A stretch of DNA of 9,093 nt from Candidatus Solibacter sp. Its GTDB lineage: Bacteria; Acidobacteriota; Terriglobia; Bryobacterales; Bryobacteraceae. Every line of letters starts with the position of its first letter. The stretch's first letter is position 1. Below, piece after piece: positions 1 to 6,370 of the stretch. The position numbers were made by a program, and so were the translations under genes. Below the pieces are notes generated by a model. That model saw only the letters and a program-made list of their open reading frames with translations, was not told the DNA's origin and searched no databases. The stretch spans positions 469 through 9,561 of the forward strand of contig JAPKZC010000278.1 in the NCBI GenBank assembly GCA_026394025.1, written 5' to 3'.

Positions 1-134
1 CGTTCAACATCTTCAATCACCCCAACTGGAGCGGCGCTTCCTTCAACCCGACGAACCTTTCCACTTTCGGAAAGATCACCGGCAAGACCGGCGACGTCCG
101 CAACATGCAGTTCTCGCTCAAGCTGTATTTCTAA
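1..134 (+). CDS. TonB-dependent receptor (Oar-like), C-terminal end only
   Basis: The gene enters from the left edge; the reading frame begins at base 3 and stops with TAA at 132-134. The visible 43 residues begin FNIFNHPNW and finish QFSLKLYF. An asparagine/aromatic-rich FNxFNHxNW stretch followed by a last beta-strand ending in phenylalanine is the usual end of the large acidobacterial TonB-dependent, Oar-like outer-membrane receptors. The terminal aromatic residue is the known recognition signal for the BAM barrel-assembly machinery. The N-terminal carboxypeptidase-regulatory domain, plug and most of the barrel lie outside the window, so the substrate cannot be judged. A strong terminator follows 24 bp after the stop. 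Family assignment is from the tail only. Confidence 0.7.
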   Translation, partial: FNIFNHPNWSGASFNPTNLSTFGKITGKTGDVRNMQFSLKLYF

Positions 135-158
135 GCTCGAACGGAATCGCAACCATCA

Positions 159-187
159 CCCCGCCCGGGAAACCGGGCGGGGTTTTT
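159..187 (+). terminator. Rho-independent terminator after the TonB-receptor gene
   Basis: A perfect 10-bp GC stem (CCCCGCCCGG at 159-168 with CCGGGCGGGG at 173-182) closes a GAAA tetraloop at 169-172 and is followed by a T tract at 183-187. The opposite strand has no T tract, so it works only for plus-strand transcription and separates the receptor gene from the convergent tldE gene ending at 200. Confidence 0.92.
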
Positions 188-199
188 ATTGGTGGTCGC

Positions 200-1528
200 T
201 CAGAATCGCGTCACTTCCGTGAAGTTGAACCCGCCGACCTTCATCGCCGGAACCACCATGTCGAACGTCTCCTCGCCCGACGCGCGCACCGCTGGCGATA
301 GCGCTTCCACGCTCGACAGCATCTCCATCAGCCCCACGTTGAACCGGAAGTTGCGCACGCCCCCGACCACCTTGCCACCCTCCACCAGGAACGTGCCGTC
401 GCGCGTCATGCCGGTGAAGATCTTCTCGTAGGGGTCCACTTCGCGGATGGACCACAGGCGCGTCACCAGAATTCCGTGATCGGTAGACGCCACCATTTCT
501 TCCACCCCGGTGTTCCCGCCCGCAATCACGATGTTCATGGGCGCTTCACCGATCTCATTGGGCAGCGGGAAACCGTGCCCCGTGGGCGCCACGCCCGCCA
601 GCGCCGCCGCCTGCCGGCAATAAGCGACCTCCCGAACCACTCCTGCGTCCACCAGCGTCAAACGCCGCCGCGGCACGCCTTCGGCATCGAACGCCGCGCC
701 CGCTTGCAGCGGATGCCGTGCATCGTCATAGACGGTGATGTTCTCGCCGAAGAGCTTCCGGCCGATGCGGTCGTTGAGGAAACTGCGGCCGTCGGAGATC
801 GCCGTACCGCTGAAATCCATGAACATCTGCCCCGCGAGATCCAGCACCGCGGCCGGTTCGAGTATCACCGTGTAGCGCCCCGCCGGCAGTTCGCGCGGAT
901 CGCTCGACGCAGCCGCCTTGCGCGCCGCCGTTCGCGCCAGCGCAACCGGGTCCAGCGCGCGCCGGTCGCAGGCGCTGGCCTTGGCCCACCCGGAACTGTC
1001 CCCCGCCATGGCGGTGATGGAGAAGCGCGCCATGGTCTCGCGGTAACTCGCCGCCACGCCGCGCGAATTGTACAGTGCGAAGCGACTCTCACCCGTGGAA
1101 TAGATCCCGGCTGCCACCTGTCCTTCGCCCGATACTGCGCGGATGGCCTCCGCCACGGCCTGCGCGCGCTCCACCGGCGTCGCCAGCGCGGTGGTCTCGA
1201 AGTATCGGTCCACGCCGTCGATCTCCGCCGGTTCCATTAGCGGCGGCAGATCGGCGTCGCTCTCATTGAGTCGCGTGATGGCGATAGCCTCCGCCACCAC
1301 ATCGCGGATGCCATCGCGGTCCAACCGGTTGGTGGTGGCGCGCGCCGTCCGTCCCTCAATCACCGGCCGCACCGAAAGCTGCGTGCTCCGCTCGCAGACG
1401 TTCTGATGAATTGCGTTGTTGGCGAAGCGGGTGAGCGCCTGCGTCTCTTCGGAGACGATGGCCTCAATCTCCGCCACCCCCAGCGCGCGCGCCGCGTCCA
1501 TCACCTGCTGAAAGAGGTTATCCGGCAT
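200..1528 (-). CDS. tldE: TldE/PmbA-family protein (TldD-related metalloprotease subunit)
   Basis: The 442-residue length is normal for the TldD/PmbA family. The N-terminal half is the family's alpha/beta domain (about 1-190). The C-terminal half carries the conserved run DHGILVTRLW (350-359), REVDPYEKIFTGMTRDGTF (362-380) and VRNFRFN (391-397). No HExxxH zinc motif is present, which points to the non-catalytic TldE/PmbA partner rather than TldD. In known systems TldD and TldE form a heterodimeric cytoplasmic protease that trims unfolded or modified peptides. The start at 1528 has a good Shine-Dalgarno GAGGGG at 1535-1540, six bases upstream. No tldD lies next to it: the upstream neighbour on this strand is a cyclophilin gene with its own terminator between them. 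Family assignment is firm; the exact substrate is unknown. Confidence 0.9.
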   Translation of the reverse strand: MPDNLFQQVMDAARALGVAEIEAIVSEETQALTRFANNAIHQNVCERSTQLSVRPVIEGRTARATTNRLDRDGIRDVVAEAIAITRLNESDADLPPLMEPAEIDGVDRYFETTALATPVERAQAVAEAIRAVSGEGQVAAGIYSTGESRFALYNSRGVAASYRETMARFSITAMAGDSSGWAKASACDRRALDPVALARTAARKAAASSDPRELPAGRYTVILEPAAVLDLAGQMFMDFSGTAISDGRSFLNDRIGRKLFGENITVYDDARHPLQAGAAFDAEGVPRRRLTLVDAGVVREVAYCRQAAALAGVAPTGHGFPLPNEIGEAPMNIVIAGGNTGVEEMVASTDHGILVTRLWSIREVDPYEKIFTGMTRDGTFLVEGGKVVGGVRNFRFNVGLMEMLSSVEALSPAVRASGEETFDMVVPAMKVGGFNFTEVTRF

Positions 1529-1534
1529 ACGAAA

Positions 1535-1540
1535 CCCCTC
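1535..1540 (-). promoter_or_regulatory. Shine-Dalgarno site of tldE
   Basis: GAGGGG on the minus strand, six bases before the ATG at 1528. It supports this start codon. Confidence 0.6.
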
Positions 1541-1570
1541 GCCGGATGAGGCTGCGGGGCAACCGCTCCC

Positions 1571-1640
1571 TCTCCGCGCTTCGCGCTCCGTCTGTTTTTC
1601 TCTGCGCGGTCTCTGCGATCTCTGCGTTGAGGTCCATTGT
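1571..1640. repeat. Intergenic repeat fragment with CTCTGCG units
   Basis: CTCTGCG occurs three times at 1600-1606, 1611-1617 and 1620-1626, embedded in text that reads NAEIAETAQRK when translated on the minus strand. From general knowledge, near-identical intergenic sequences (often misannotated as short proteins of the 'NAEIAE/NAEDAED' kind) are scattered in Acidobacteria, Planctomycetes, Geobacter and cyanobacteria. I treat this as a partial copy of that family, not as a gene. It lies between tldE and the terminator of the cyclophilin gene. Its exact ends cannot be set without other genomic copies. Confidence 0.5.
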
Positions 1641-1649
1641 GGTTTGGAT

Positions 1650-1662
1650 CCGGCTTCGCCGG
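1650..1662. repeat. Small GC hairpin between tldE and the cyclophilin gene
   Basis: CCGGC-TTC-GCCGG forms a perfect 5-bp stem-loop just inside the terminator of the cyclophilin gene. It has no T tract, and its function is unknown. It may be part of the adjacent intergenic repeat. Confidence 0.3.
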
Positions 1663-1685
1663 GCCGGGCGCGTTTGCCCGCTCAC

Positions 1686-1716
1686 AAAAAAACCCGGCGG
1701 ATGTTTCACCGCCGGG
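1686..1716 (-). terminator. Rho-independent terminator of the cyclophilin gene
   Basis: Read on the minus strand, CCCGGCGG (1716-1709) pairs with CCGCCGGG (1700-1693) around an 8-base loop and is followed by seven T (1692-1686). It lies about 80 bp past the cyclophilin stop codon and 158 bp before the tldE start, so the two genes are probably separate transcription units. Confidence 0.9.
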
Positions 1717-1794
1717 CCGCGTCGTTTCAATTTGACCCTGTATTGATAACTTCCTGGTCCCCTTCGTGTCGGGGGCAGGGCCGTTACCAATATA

Positions 1795-2442
1795 TCACTG
1801 AATCGTCGCCTTTTTGATGTAGTCAAGCCTGGGGAATTTCGCATCCAGATATGTGTTGCCCTGGACCTCGATTTTTGACGGGTCGGGACCCTGGCCGCGC
1901 GGCGCCATTTCGCCGTAGGCGCTATAGAACCTCTCCACCACGTCCATCCCGCTAATGACTTTGCCGAGCGGCGCGAAACCCTGCTTATCCAGCTCCTTGT
2001 TGTTCTTCATATTGAAGAACAACTGCGTCGTGCGCGTGTTGGCGCCCAGGTGCGCGAAGCTCAGCGTGCCCTTCACGTTGCTCTGTTTCACCCTGTCGTC
2101 GGGCAGCCTGGCGGTGGACCACAACCCGTTCGTCGTGGAGTTGCCGTTGATGCCGAACTGCACGTAGCTGCGGGTCACGCGGAAGAAGCGGCTGCCGTCG
2201 TAAAACCCGGTCTTGATCAACGAGTGGAAATGGTCCACGCCCACCGGCGCCCAATCGCGATGGACCTCGATCACCACCTGACCCCTCGACGTATCGAACA
2301 CCGCCTGGAACACGTCCGGCGTCTTCTCGGCTACTGGAGCGGCTTTCGGCGTTTCCACCTTCTTACTTTCGTCCGGCGACGAACATCCGCCCAGCGCCAG
2401 GCTGACAGCCGCGCTCACGGCGAGCCACCACGTTTTCCGCAT
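1795..2442 (-). CDS. Cyclophilin-type peptidyl-prolyl cis-trans isomerase, lipoprotein
   Basis: The protein is 215 residues when started at the ATG at 2442. It opens with a lipoprotein signal peptide: RK, a hydrophobic segment, and lipobox LGGC with Cys20 as the lipidated residue; Ser at +2 favours sorting to the outer membrane. After a Lys/Pro-rich linker comes a cyclophilin domain, seen in FDTSRGQVVIEV, GFYDGSRFFRVTRSYVQFGI (with the conserved catalytic-type Arg in FFRV), GTLSFAHLGANTRTTQLFFN and GFAPLGKVISGMDVVE. It would assist folding of periplasmic proteins by proline isomerisation. The frame also allows an ATG at 2460, but that adds six residues before the signal peptide, lacks a ribosome site and would overlap the divergent gene. 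The site GGGGGA at 2445-2450 supports 2442, though its spacing of two bases is tight. Confidence 0.9.
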   Translation of the reverse strand: MRKTWWLAVSAAVSLALGGCSSPDESKKVETPKAAPVAEKTPDVFQAVFDTSRGQVVIEVHRDWAPVGVDHFHSLIKTGFYDGSRFFRVTRSYVQFGINGNSTTNGLWSTARLPDDRVKQSNVKGTLSFAHLGANTRTTQLFFNMKNNKELDKQGFAPLGKVISGMDVVERFYSAYGEMAPRGQGPDPSKIEVQGNTYLDAKFPRLDYIKKATIQ

Positions 2443-2453
2443 CGTCCCCCAGT

Positions 2454-3145
2454 ATGCCATGCTGGCATTTGGCGCTCTACGACGATTTCGCCTGGTTCTA
2501 CAATCGCTACTGGAACGAGGACTTCCACTCGCTCGCCTTCCCCATTCTGGAGCGCATCTGGCTGCCCCGCCTGCCGCGCAAAGCGCGCGTTCTGGACGTC
2601 TGCTGCGGCACCGGCTATCTCGCCGGTCTGCTCACCGCCCGCGGCTACCGCGTCACCGGCATCGATTCCTCCGCGGAGATGATCGCGCACGCCCGCCAGA
2701 ACGTTCCCGCCGCCGCCTTCCAAGTCGCCGACGCCAGCCGGTTCCGACTGAGGAGGCCCTTCAGGCGGCCTTCAAACGCACGGCGGCGGCGCTAAAACCG
2801 GGCGCGCCTTTCGCCTTCGACATGCTGCTGGAATCCGCCTATCAGACCAACTGGACGGATGCCTTCTCCATCGTTCGCGACGACCACGTGCTGCTCCTCT
2901 CCGGCTCCGGTTTCGATTTCCGCTCCCGCCTGGCGCAATGCCGCATCACCATGTTCCGCCTGCTCGACGGCGTGTGGCGGCGCAGCGACGTGGAAGTCCA
3001 CGAGCGCTGCTACACTACCACCGAGATCACTGGCGCATTGAGCCGTGCGGGGTTCGAGCAGACCGCCTGCTACGATGCGCGCGATCTGGGAATGAGCGGC
3101 CAACTGGGCCAGGGCCGCACCTTCGTGGTGACCACCCGGAAGTGA
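2454..3145 (+). pseudogene. Class I SAM-dependent methyltransferase, broken by an internal deletion and frameshift
   Basis: From 2454 the frame reads a typical methyltransferase N-terminus: ALYDDFAWFYNRYW, then motif I VLDVCCGTGYLAGLL and motif II GIDSSAEMIAHAR, followed by VADASRFRL near 2722-2750. That frame then turns into Arg-rich nonsense and stops at 2795. The rest of the family resumes in another frame from about 2744: TEEALQAAFKRTAAALKPGAPFAFDML, through YTTTEITGALSRAGFEQTACYDARD, to the TGA at 3143-3145. The segment usually found between (an FDAVxSxFDSLNHxL-type stretch, about 20 residues) is missing. The lost length must be one base more than a multiple of three. Either it is a pseudogene or the assembly is wrong. 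A TTG at 2469 would give the family-like start MALYDDF, so the ATG at 2454 is not certain. The methyl acceptor is unknown. Confidence 0.8.
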
Positions 3146-3148
3146 GGC

Positions 3149-3574
3149 CTACGACGCCAGCGCGGTGTTGAAGCGCAGGTAGTTGCGCAGGCGGGCGCCC
3201 ATCATGCGGTCGGCCACGCTAATGTGATCGCGCAGCCAAACCGACAGGAACTTGAGCAGTTCCCCTGCGGCTGCAATATCACCGCCTTCGATGCGTTTCG
3301 CCAGTGCTTTCGCCCTCTTGCGCGCCGCGTCGTGTTGCCGCTTGTGCCACGCACATGCCGTGTAATGCACAGCGCGCATGAGACGCTCTTCGTGGCGAAA
3401 GTGCTGCTCCGAGGATTCCAACAGATTCACCAGGATCGGTTGCAGGTGGGCCACCCCGGCGCCTGCCAGCAGGGCCTTGTGCAATTCGTCCCCGAGCAGG
3501 TAAATCGCCCGGTGCTCGGCGTCGATCTCCGGCAGGTAGACTGAGTGTGCACTGCTCCACTTGAAGAGACTCAT
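3149..3574 (-). CDS. Bacteriohemerythrin (non-haem di-iron oxygen-binding protein)
   Basis: The 141-residue protein is a single hemerythrin domain of usual length. All seven expected di-iron ligands are visible: His21 (EIDAEH), His58 and Glu62 (EQHFRHEE), His77 and His81 (WHKRQH), His117 and Asp122 (WLRDHISVAD). This spacing matches the well-studied Methylococcus bacteriohemerythrin. The N-terminal LFKWSSAHSV is also typical. It is expected to be cytosolic and to bind O2 reversibly for storage, delivery or sensing; which of these is not shown here. The frame is open far upstream into topA, so the start is set by homology at the ATG at 3574 (an in-frame GTG at 3580 is possible). It lies 38 bp after the topA stop on the same strand and ends 3 bp from the convergent methyltransferase remnant, with no terminator between. 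Confidence 0.95.
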   Translation of the reverse strand: MSLFKWSSAHSVYLPEIDAEHRAIYLLGDELHKALLAGAGVAHLQPILVNLLESSEQHFRHEERLMRAVHYTACAWHKRQHDAARKRAKALAKRIEGGDIAAAGELLKFLSVWLRDHISVADRMMGARLRNYLRFNTALAS

Positions 3575-3581
3575 GGGCACT

Positions 3582-3587
3582 ATTGTA
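3582..3587 (-). promoter_or_regulatory. Possible -10 box for the hemerythrin gene
   Basis: TACAAT on the minus strand in the 38-bp gap between topA and the hemerythrin gene. A start of transcription about seven bases later would fall at or next to the ATG at 3574, giving a nearly leaderless mRNA, and there is no Shine-Dalgarno site in the gap. No good -35 box was found, so this is a weak prediction. Confidence 0.3.
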
Positions 3588-4282
3588 CCCAATTTAAGAC
3601 ATAAAGGCCGGTTTACTGAGTGATCGCCCCGGCCGCGACGGGAGCCTCCACCTTGTGTTTGCACTCGGCGTTCGGGCACTGCCACACGGCGCCCGCCTTG
3701 AGCCACTTCTCCACCATGTACGGGCTTCCGCACTCGGAACATTTCTCGGGCACGGGCTTGCCCCAGGCGACGAAAGTGCAGTCGGGGTAGCGGTTGCAGC
3801 CGTAGAACGTCTTGCCCTTCTTGGAGCGGCGCTCGATGATCTCGCCCTCCGAACACTCCGGGCACTTCACCCCAATAGTCTTCTGCTTGACGTACTTGCA
3901 GGTGGGGTAGTTGCTGCACGCGGTGAACTCGCCGAACCTGCCGGACTTCATGACCAGATTGCTCTCGCAGACCGGGCACTTCTCATCCAGCGGTTGATCG
4001 GGCTTCTTCTGTGCGCCACCGATCTGTTTGGTGGTGTTGCAATCGGGGTATCCGGAACAAGCAAAGAACGTGCCGAATCGGCCCTTCTTCAACACCATCG
4101 GGCGGCCGCAGTTTTCGCAAGACCCCTCTTCGCTCTGCTCGCTCAAATCCGCTTTGTCCACGTCCGCCAGATCCACCGTTAGTTCGCGGGTATACGTGCA
4201 GAAATCTTTTTTTCTCTGCCAGACCAGGCCGGCGCCCTCGCCCGTGTCCTGCAGGTCCACGTCGTAGAACCCGTTCATTTGA

Positions 4283-4302
4283 GGATACCGGGCCTGAATC
4301 TT
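4283..4302. repeat. 20-bp direct repeat, copy 1, inside the topA insertion
   Basis: GGATACCGGGCCTGAATCTT is repeated exactly at 4448-4467, 165 bp (55 codons) away. On the minus strand it encodes KIQARYP. The flanking residues of the two copies are only loosely alike. Confidence 0.95.
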
Positions 4303-4447
4303 TTCCAGACGCGCCTCAACCGTCTTGCGATCTTTGAGCCGCTGCTTGGCGAAATTCGTTTGCGCGCTTTTCAGCACGGCTACGATCTTCTTGGGAAACC
4401 CGGGACCACTGGCGAATCTGCCATCTTCGAACCGGATCGGCACTTCG

Positions 4448-4467
4448 GGATACCGGGCCTGAATCTT
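4448..4467. repeat. 20-bp direct repeat, copy 2, inside the topA insertion
   Basis: Exact copy of the repeat at 4283-4302, in the same orientation and same reading frame. The match ends sharply on both sides, which fits either an old 55-codon duplication held by selection on KIQARYP or a recent recombination or assembly junction at this word. Confidence 0.95.
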
Positions 4468-6370
4468 GGCAACCTTGTTGAGCGCCCTTTCCCGTTGCCG
4501 GGTAATCTCGTTCTCCAGCTTCTTCAGGTCGCCTTCAGCGCTCTTGGAGGAAAAGTCCGGATAGCCGCTACAGGCAATGAAACTCCCGTGCTTGCCCCAC
4601 TTGATCACCAGGGGCTTGCCGCACTTTTCGCAGATCAAGTCGGTGGGCTTCTCCATCCGCTTGATATCGGTCATGTGCTTTTCGGCGTGCTTCAGATCCT
4701 TGTCGAAGCGCTCGTAGAACTCGGCCATGGCGACGCGCCAGTCGAGCTTGCCCTCTTCGACGTCGTCGAGTTCGGCCTCCATGAGCGCGGTGTACTCGAC
4801 TTCGAATATGTCGTCGAAGCTCTCCAGCAGCAGGTCGGTAACCACCATGCCCAATTCCGCGGGCGTGAAGCGGCCCCCAGGGTGGCTTCGTTGTAACGCG
4901 GCGGCGGCTCGGTGAAGTGCTGTTCGGGCTTGATGGCCTCGAAGCGCAGAAGCTCGCCTTCGGTGACGGCCGGCAGGCTGTGCTTCAGCTCTTCGTCTTC
5001 TTCATCCGCCTGGTCCTTACCTTCCTGGTAGACCTTGAGGTAGCCATCGAACTTGGGGACGCTGCCCGTGGCGCGGAAGGTGTACTCCACGGCGTCTTTG
5101 CCCCTGGCGGTGACATCGATCGTGGTCTGATCGAACAGTGCGGGCATCATCTGGCTGGCCACGAAGCGATTCCAGATCAGCCGGTACAGCTTCATCTCGT
5201 CTTCGGCCAGGTACTGCTCCACCACTTCCGGCGCGTAAGCCATAGAGGTGGGGCGGACGGCCTCGTGCGCGTCCTGCGCGTCCTTCTTGCCCTTGTAAAC
5301 GTTGGGGCTTGGCGGTAGGAACTGGGCGCCGTAGCGCTCGCCGATGTATTGGCGAACGTCGACGATTGCATCGTCACCCACGCGCGTGGAATCGGTACGC
5401 ATGTAGGTGATGAGGCCCACGGCGCCTTCCTGGCCGATCTCGATACCTTCATACAGCCGTTGGGCGAGCACCATGGTGCGCTTCACGCTGAAGCGCAGCT
5501 TGCGCGCCGATTCCTGCTGCAAGGTGGAAGTGATGAACGGGGCGACCGGATTGCGTTTTTTCTCGCGGGTATTTACGCTCCTGACGGCGTAACCGGCGCC
5601 GTCGAGCTGAGCGACCAGGTGGCCGGTGACTTCCTGGTCGCCGAGTACCGGTGCTTCGTCGTTGGCCCGGATCAACCGGGCACTCAGCACCGGGTTCGTC
5701 CTGGCGAGCAGATCGACATCCACCGTCCAATATTCGTCCCTGAGGAAGGCGCGGATCTCACGCTCACGTTCCACGATCACGCGCAGCGCAACCGTCTGCA
5801 CGCGGCCGGCGGAGAGGCCGCGGCGCACTTTATCCCAGAGCAGCGGAGAGATCTTGTAACCCACCAACCGGTCCAGCACGCGGCGCGCCTGCTGCGCGTC
5901 CACCAGGTTCTTGTCAACCTGCATGGGATGCTCGAAGGCCTTCTGGACGGCCTTCTTGGTGATCTCGTTGAACATCACGCGAAAGATCTTGGTGACGCCC
6001 TTCTTGTCTTGCAGTTCTTCCTGGAGGTGATAGCAGATGGCCTCGCCTTCGCGGTCCGGATCGGCCGCGAGGTAGATTTCATCCACCTTCTTGGCGGCCG
6101 CTTTCAGCTCGGCGATGAGCTTCTTCTTACCCTCGATGACTTCGTAGCGCGGCTCGAAACCATGATCGACATCGACCGCGAGATCGCGCTTGGGGAGGTC
6201 CTTAATGTGACCGAGCGAAGCTTTGACGACGTAATCTTTACCCAGGTATTTATTGATGGTCTTCGCCTTCGCAGGCGACTCCACGATTACCAGAGCTTTT
6301 GGCATAGGAAACTTTCGAAACGCGGCGCCCTCCGCCGCTTGATGATGAAACGCGAATTACCCAGACGACG

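Larger units (their letters stand above)
4201..4554 (-). mobile_element. 354-bp in-frame insertion in topA, possible transposase fragment
   Basis: In the topA frame, zinc finger 1 reads CEKCGKP...ACSGYPD up to 4555, and CTYTRELTVDL resumes at 4200, which together make one normal topoisomerase finger and linker. Between the Asp and the fourth Cys lie 118 extra residues, FSSKSAEGDL to WQRKKDF, with no stop and no frame change. The insert is Lys/Arg-rich and helical in look and contains KIQARYP twice, 55 residues apart. The pattern 'RLEKIQARYPQ...FYDVDLQD...LVWQRK' resembles, to my memory, the region between catalytic residues in IS1634-type DDE transposases. No inverted repeats or clear target duplication were found; GACTTT and GATTTC at the two edges are only similar. 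It could instead be a lineage-specific insertion domain of TopA. Confidence 0.45.
3613..6305 (-). pseudogene. topA: DNA topoisomerase I with a frameshift/deletion and an insertion in zinc finger 1
   Basis: Bacterial type IA topoisomerase, which relaxes negative supercoils. Seen from the ATG at 6305: Toprim domain with LVIVESPAKAKTINKYLG (Glu9) and DPDREGE (Asp82, Asp84, Glu86), and catalytic Tyr301 in GLITYMRTDSTRV. This frame is sound to Leu476 in PPRYNEATL (codon 4878-4880), then becomes nonsense. The family resumes in another frame at 4875 with GRFTPAELGMVVTDLL. The usual segment between, which contains the very conserved GIGRPSTYA motif, is absent (roughly 30-35 residues; lost length one more than a multiple of three). 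The C-terminus has Cys4 zinc fingers from about 4632, 4119, 3990 and 3870 and a final zinc ribbon near 3740. Zinc finger 1 is split by 118 foreign residues. No Shine-Dalgarno site precedes 6305. As written, no working enzyme can be made; topA is normally essential, so sequence error is a real option. Confidence 0.88.

Noticed and set aside
476..1240. Plus-strand open frame of 254 codons
   Set aside because: It is the shadow of tldE on the other strand, Arg/His-rich and without family features.
1518..1844. Minus-strand open frame of 108 codons between tldE and the cyclophilin gene
   Set aside because: It overlaps the end of the cyclophilin gene, runs through its terminator and translates the intergenic CTCTGCG repeat; such frames are known misannotations.
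3554..3979. Upstream extension of the hemerythrin frame to 3979
   Set aside because: The extra residues are an out-of-frame reading of the topA zinc fingers and have no hemerythrin features.
4283..4467. CRISPR-like or tandem repeat array
   Set aside because: Only two copies of a 20-bp word exist, inside a coding frame with 55-codon spacing and no further units.
4201..4554. Intein or group I/II intron in topA
   Set aside because: The insert lacks intein block motifs (no Cys/Ser at the start, no HN at the end) and remains fully coding in frame, so it is not an intron; it is also far from the usual intein sites at catalytic motifs.
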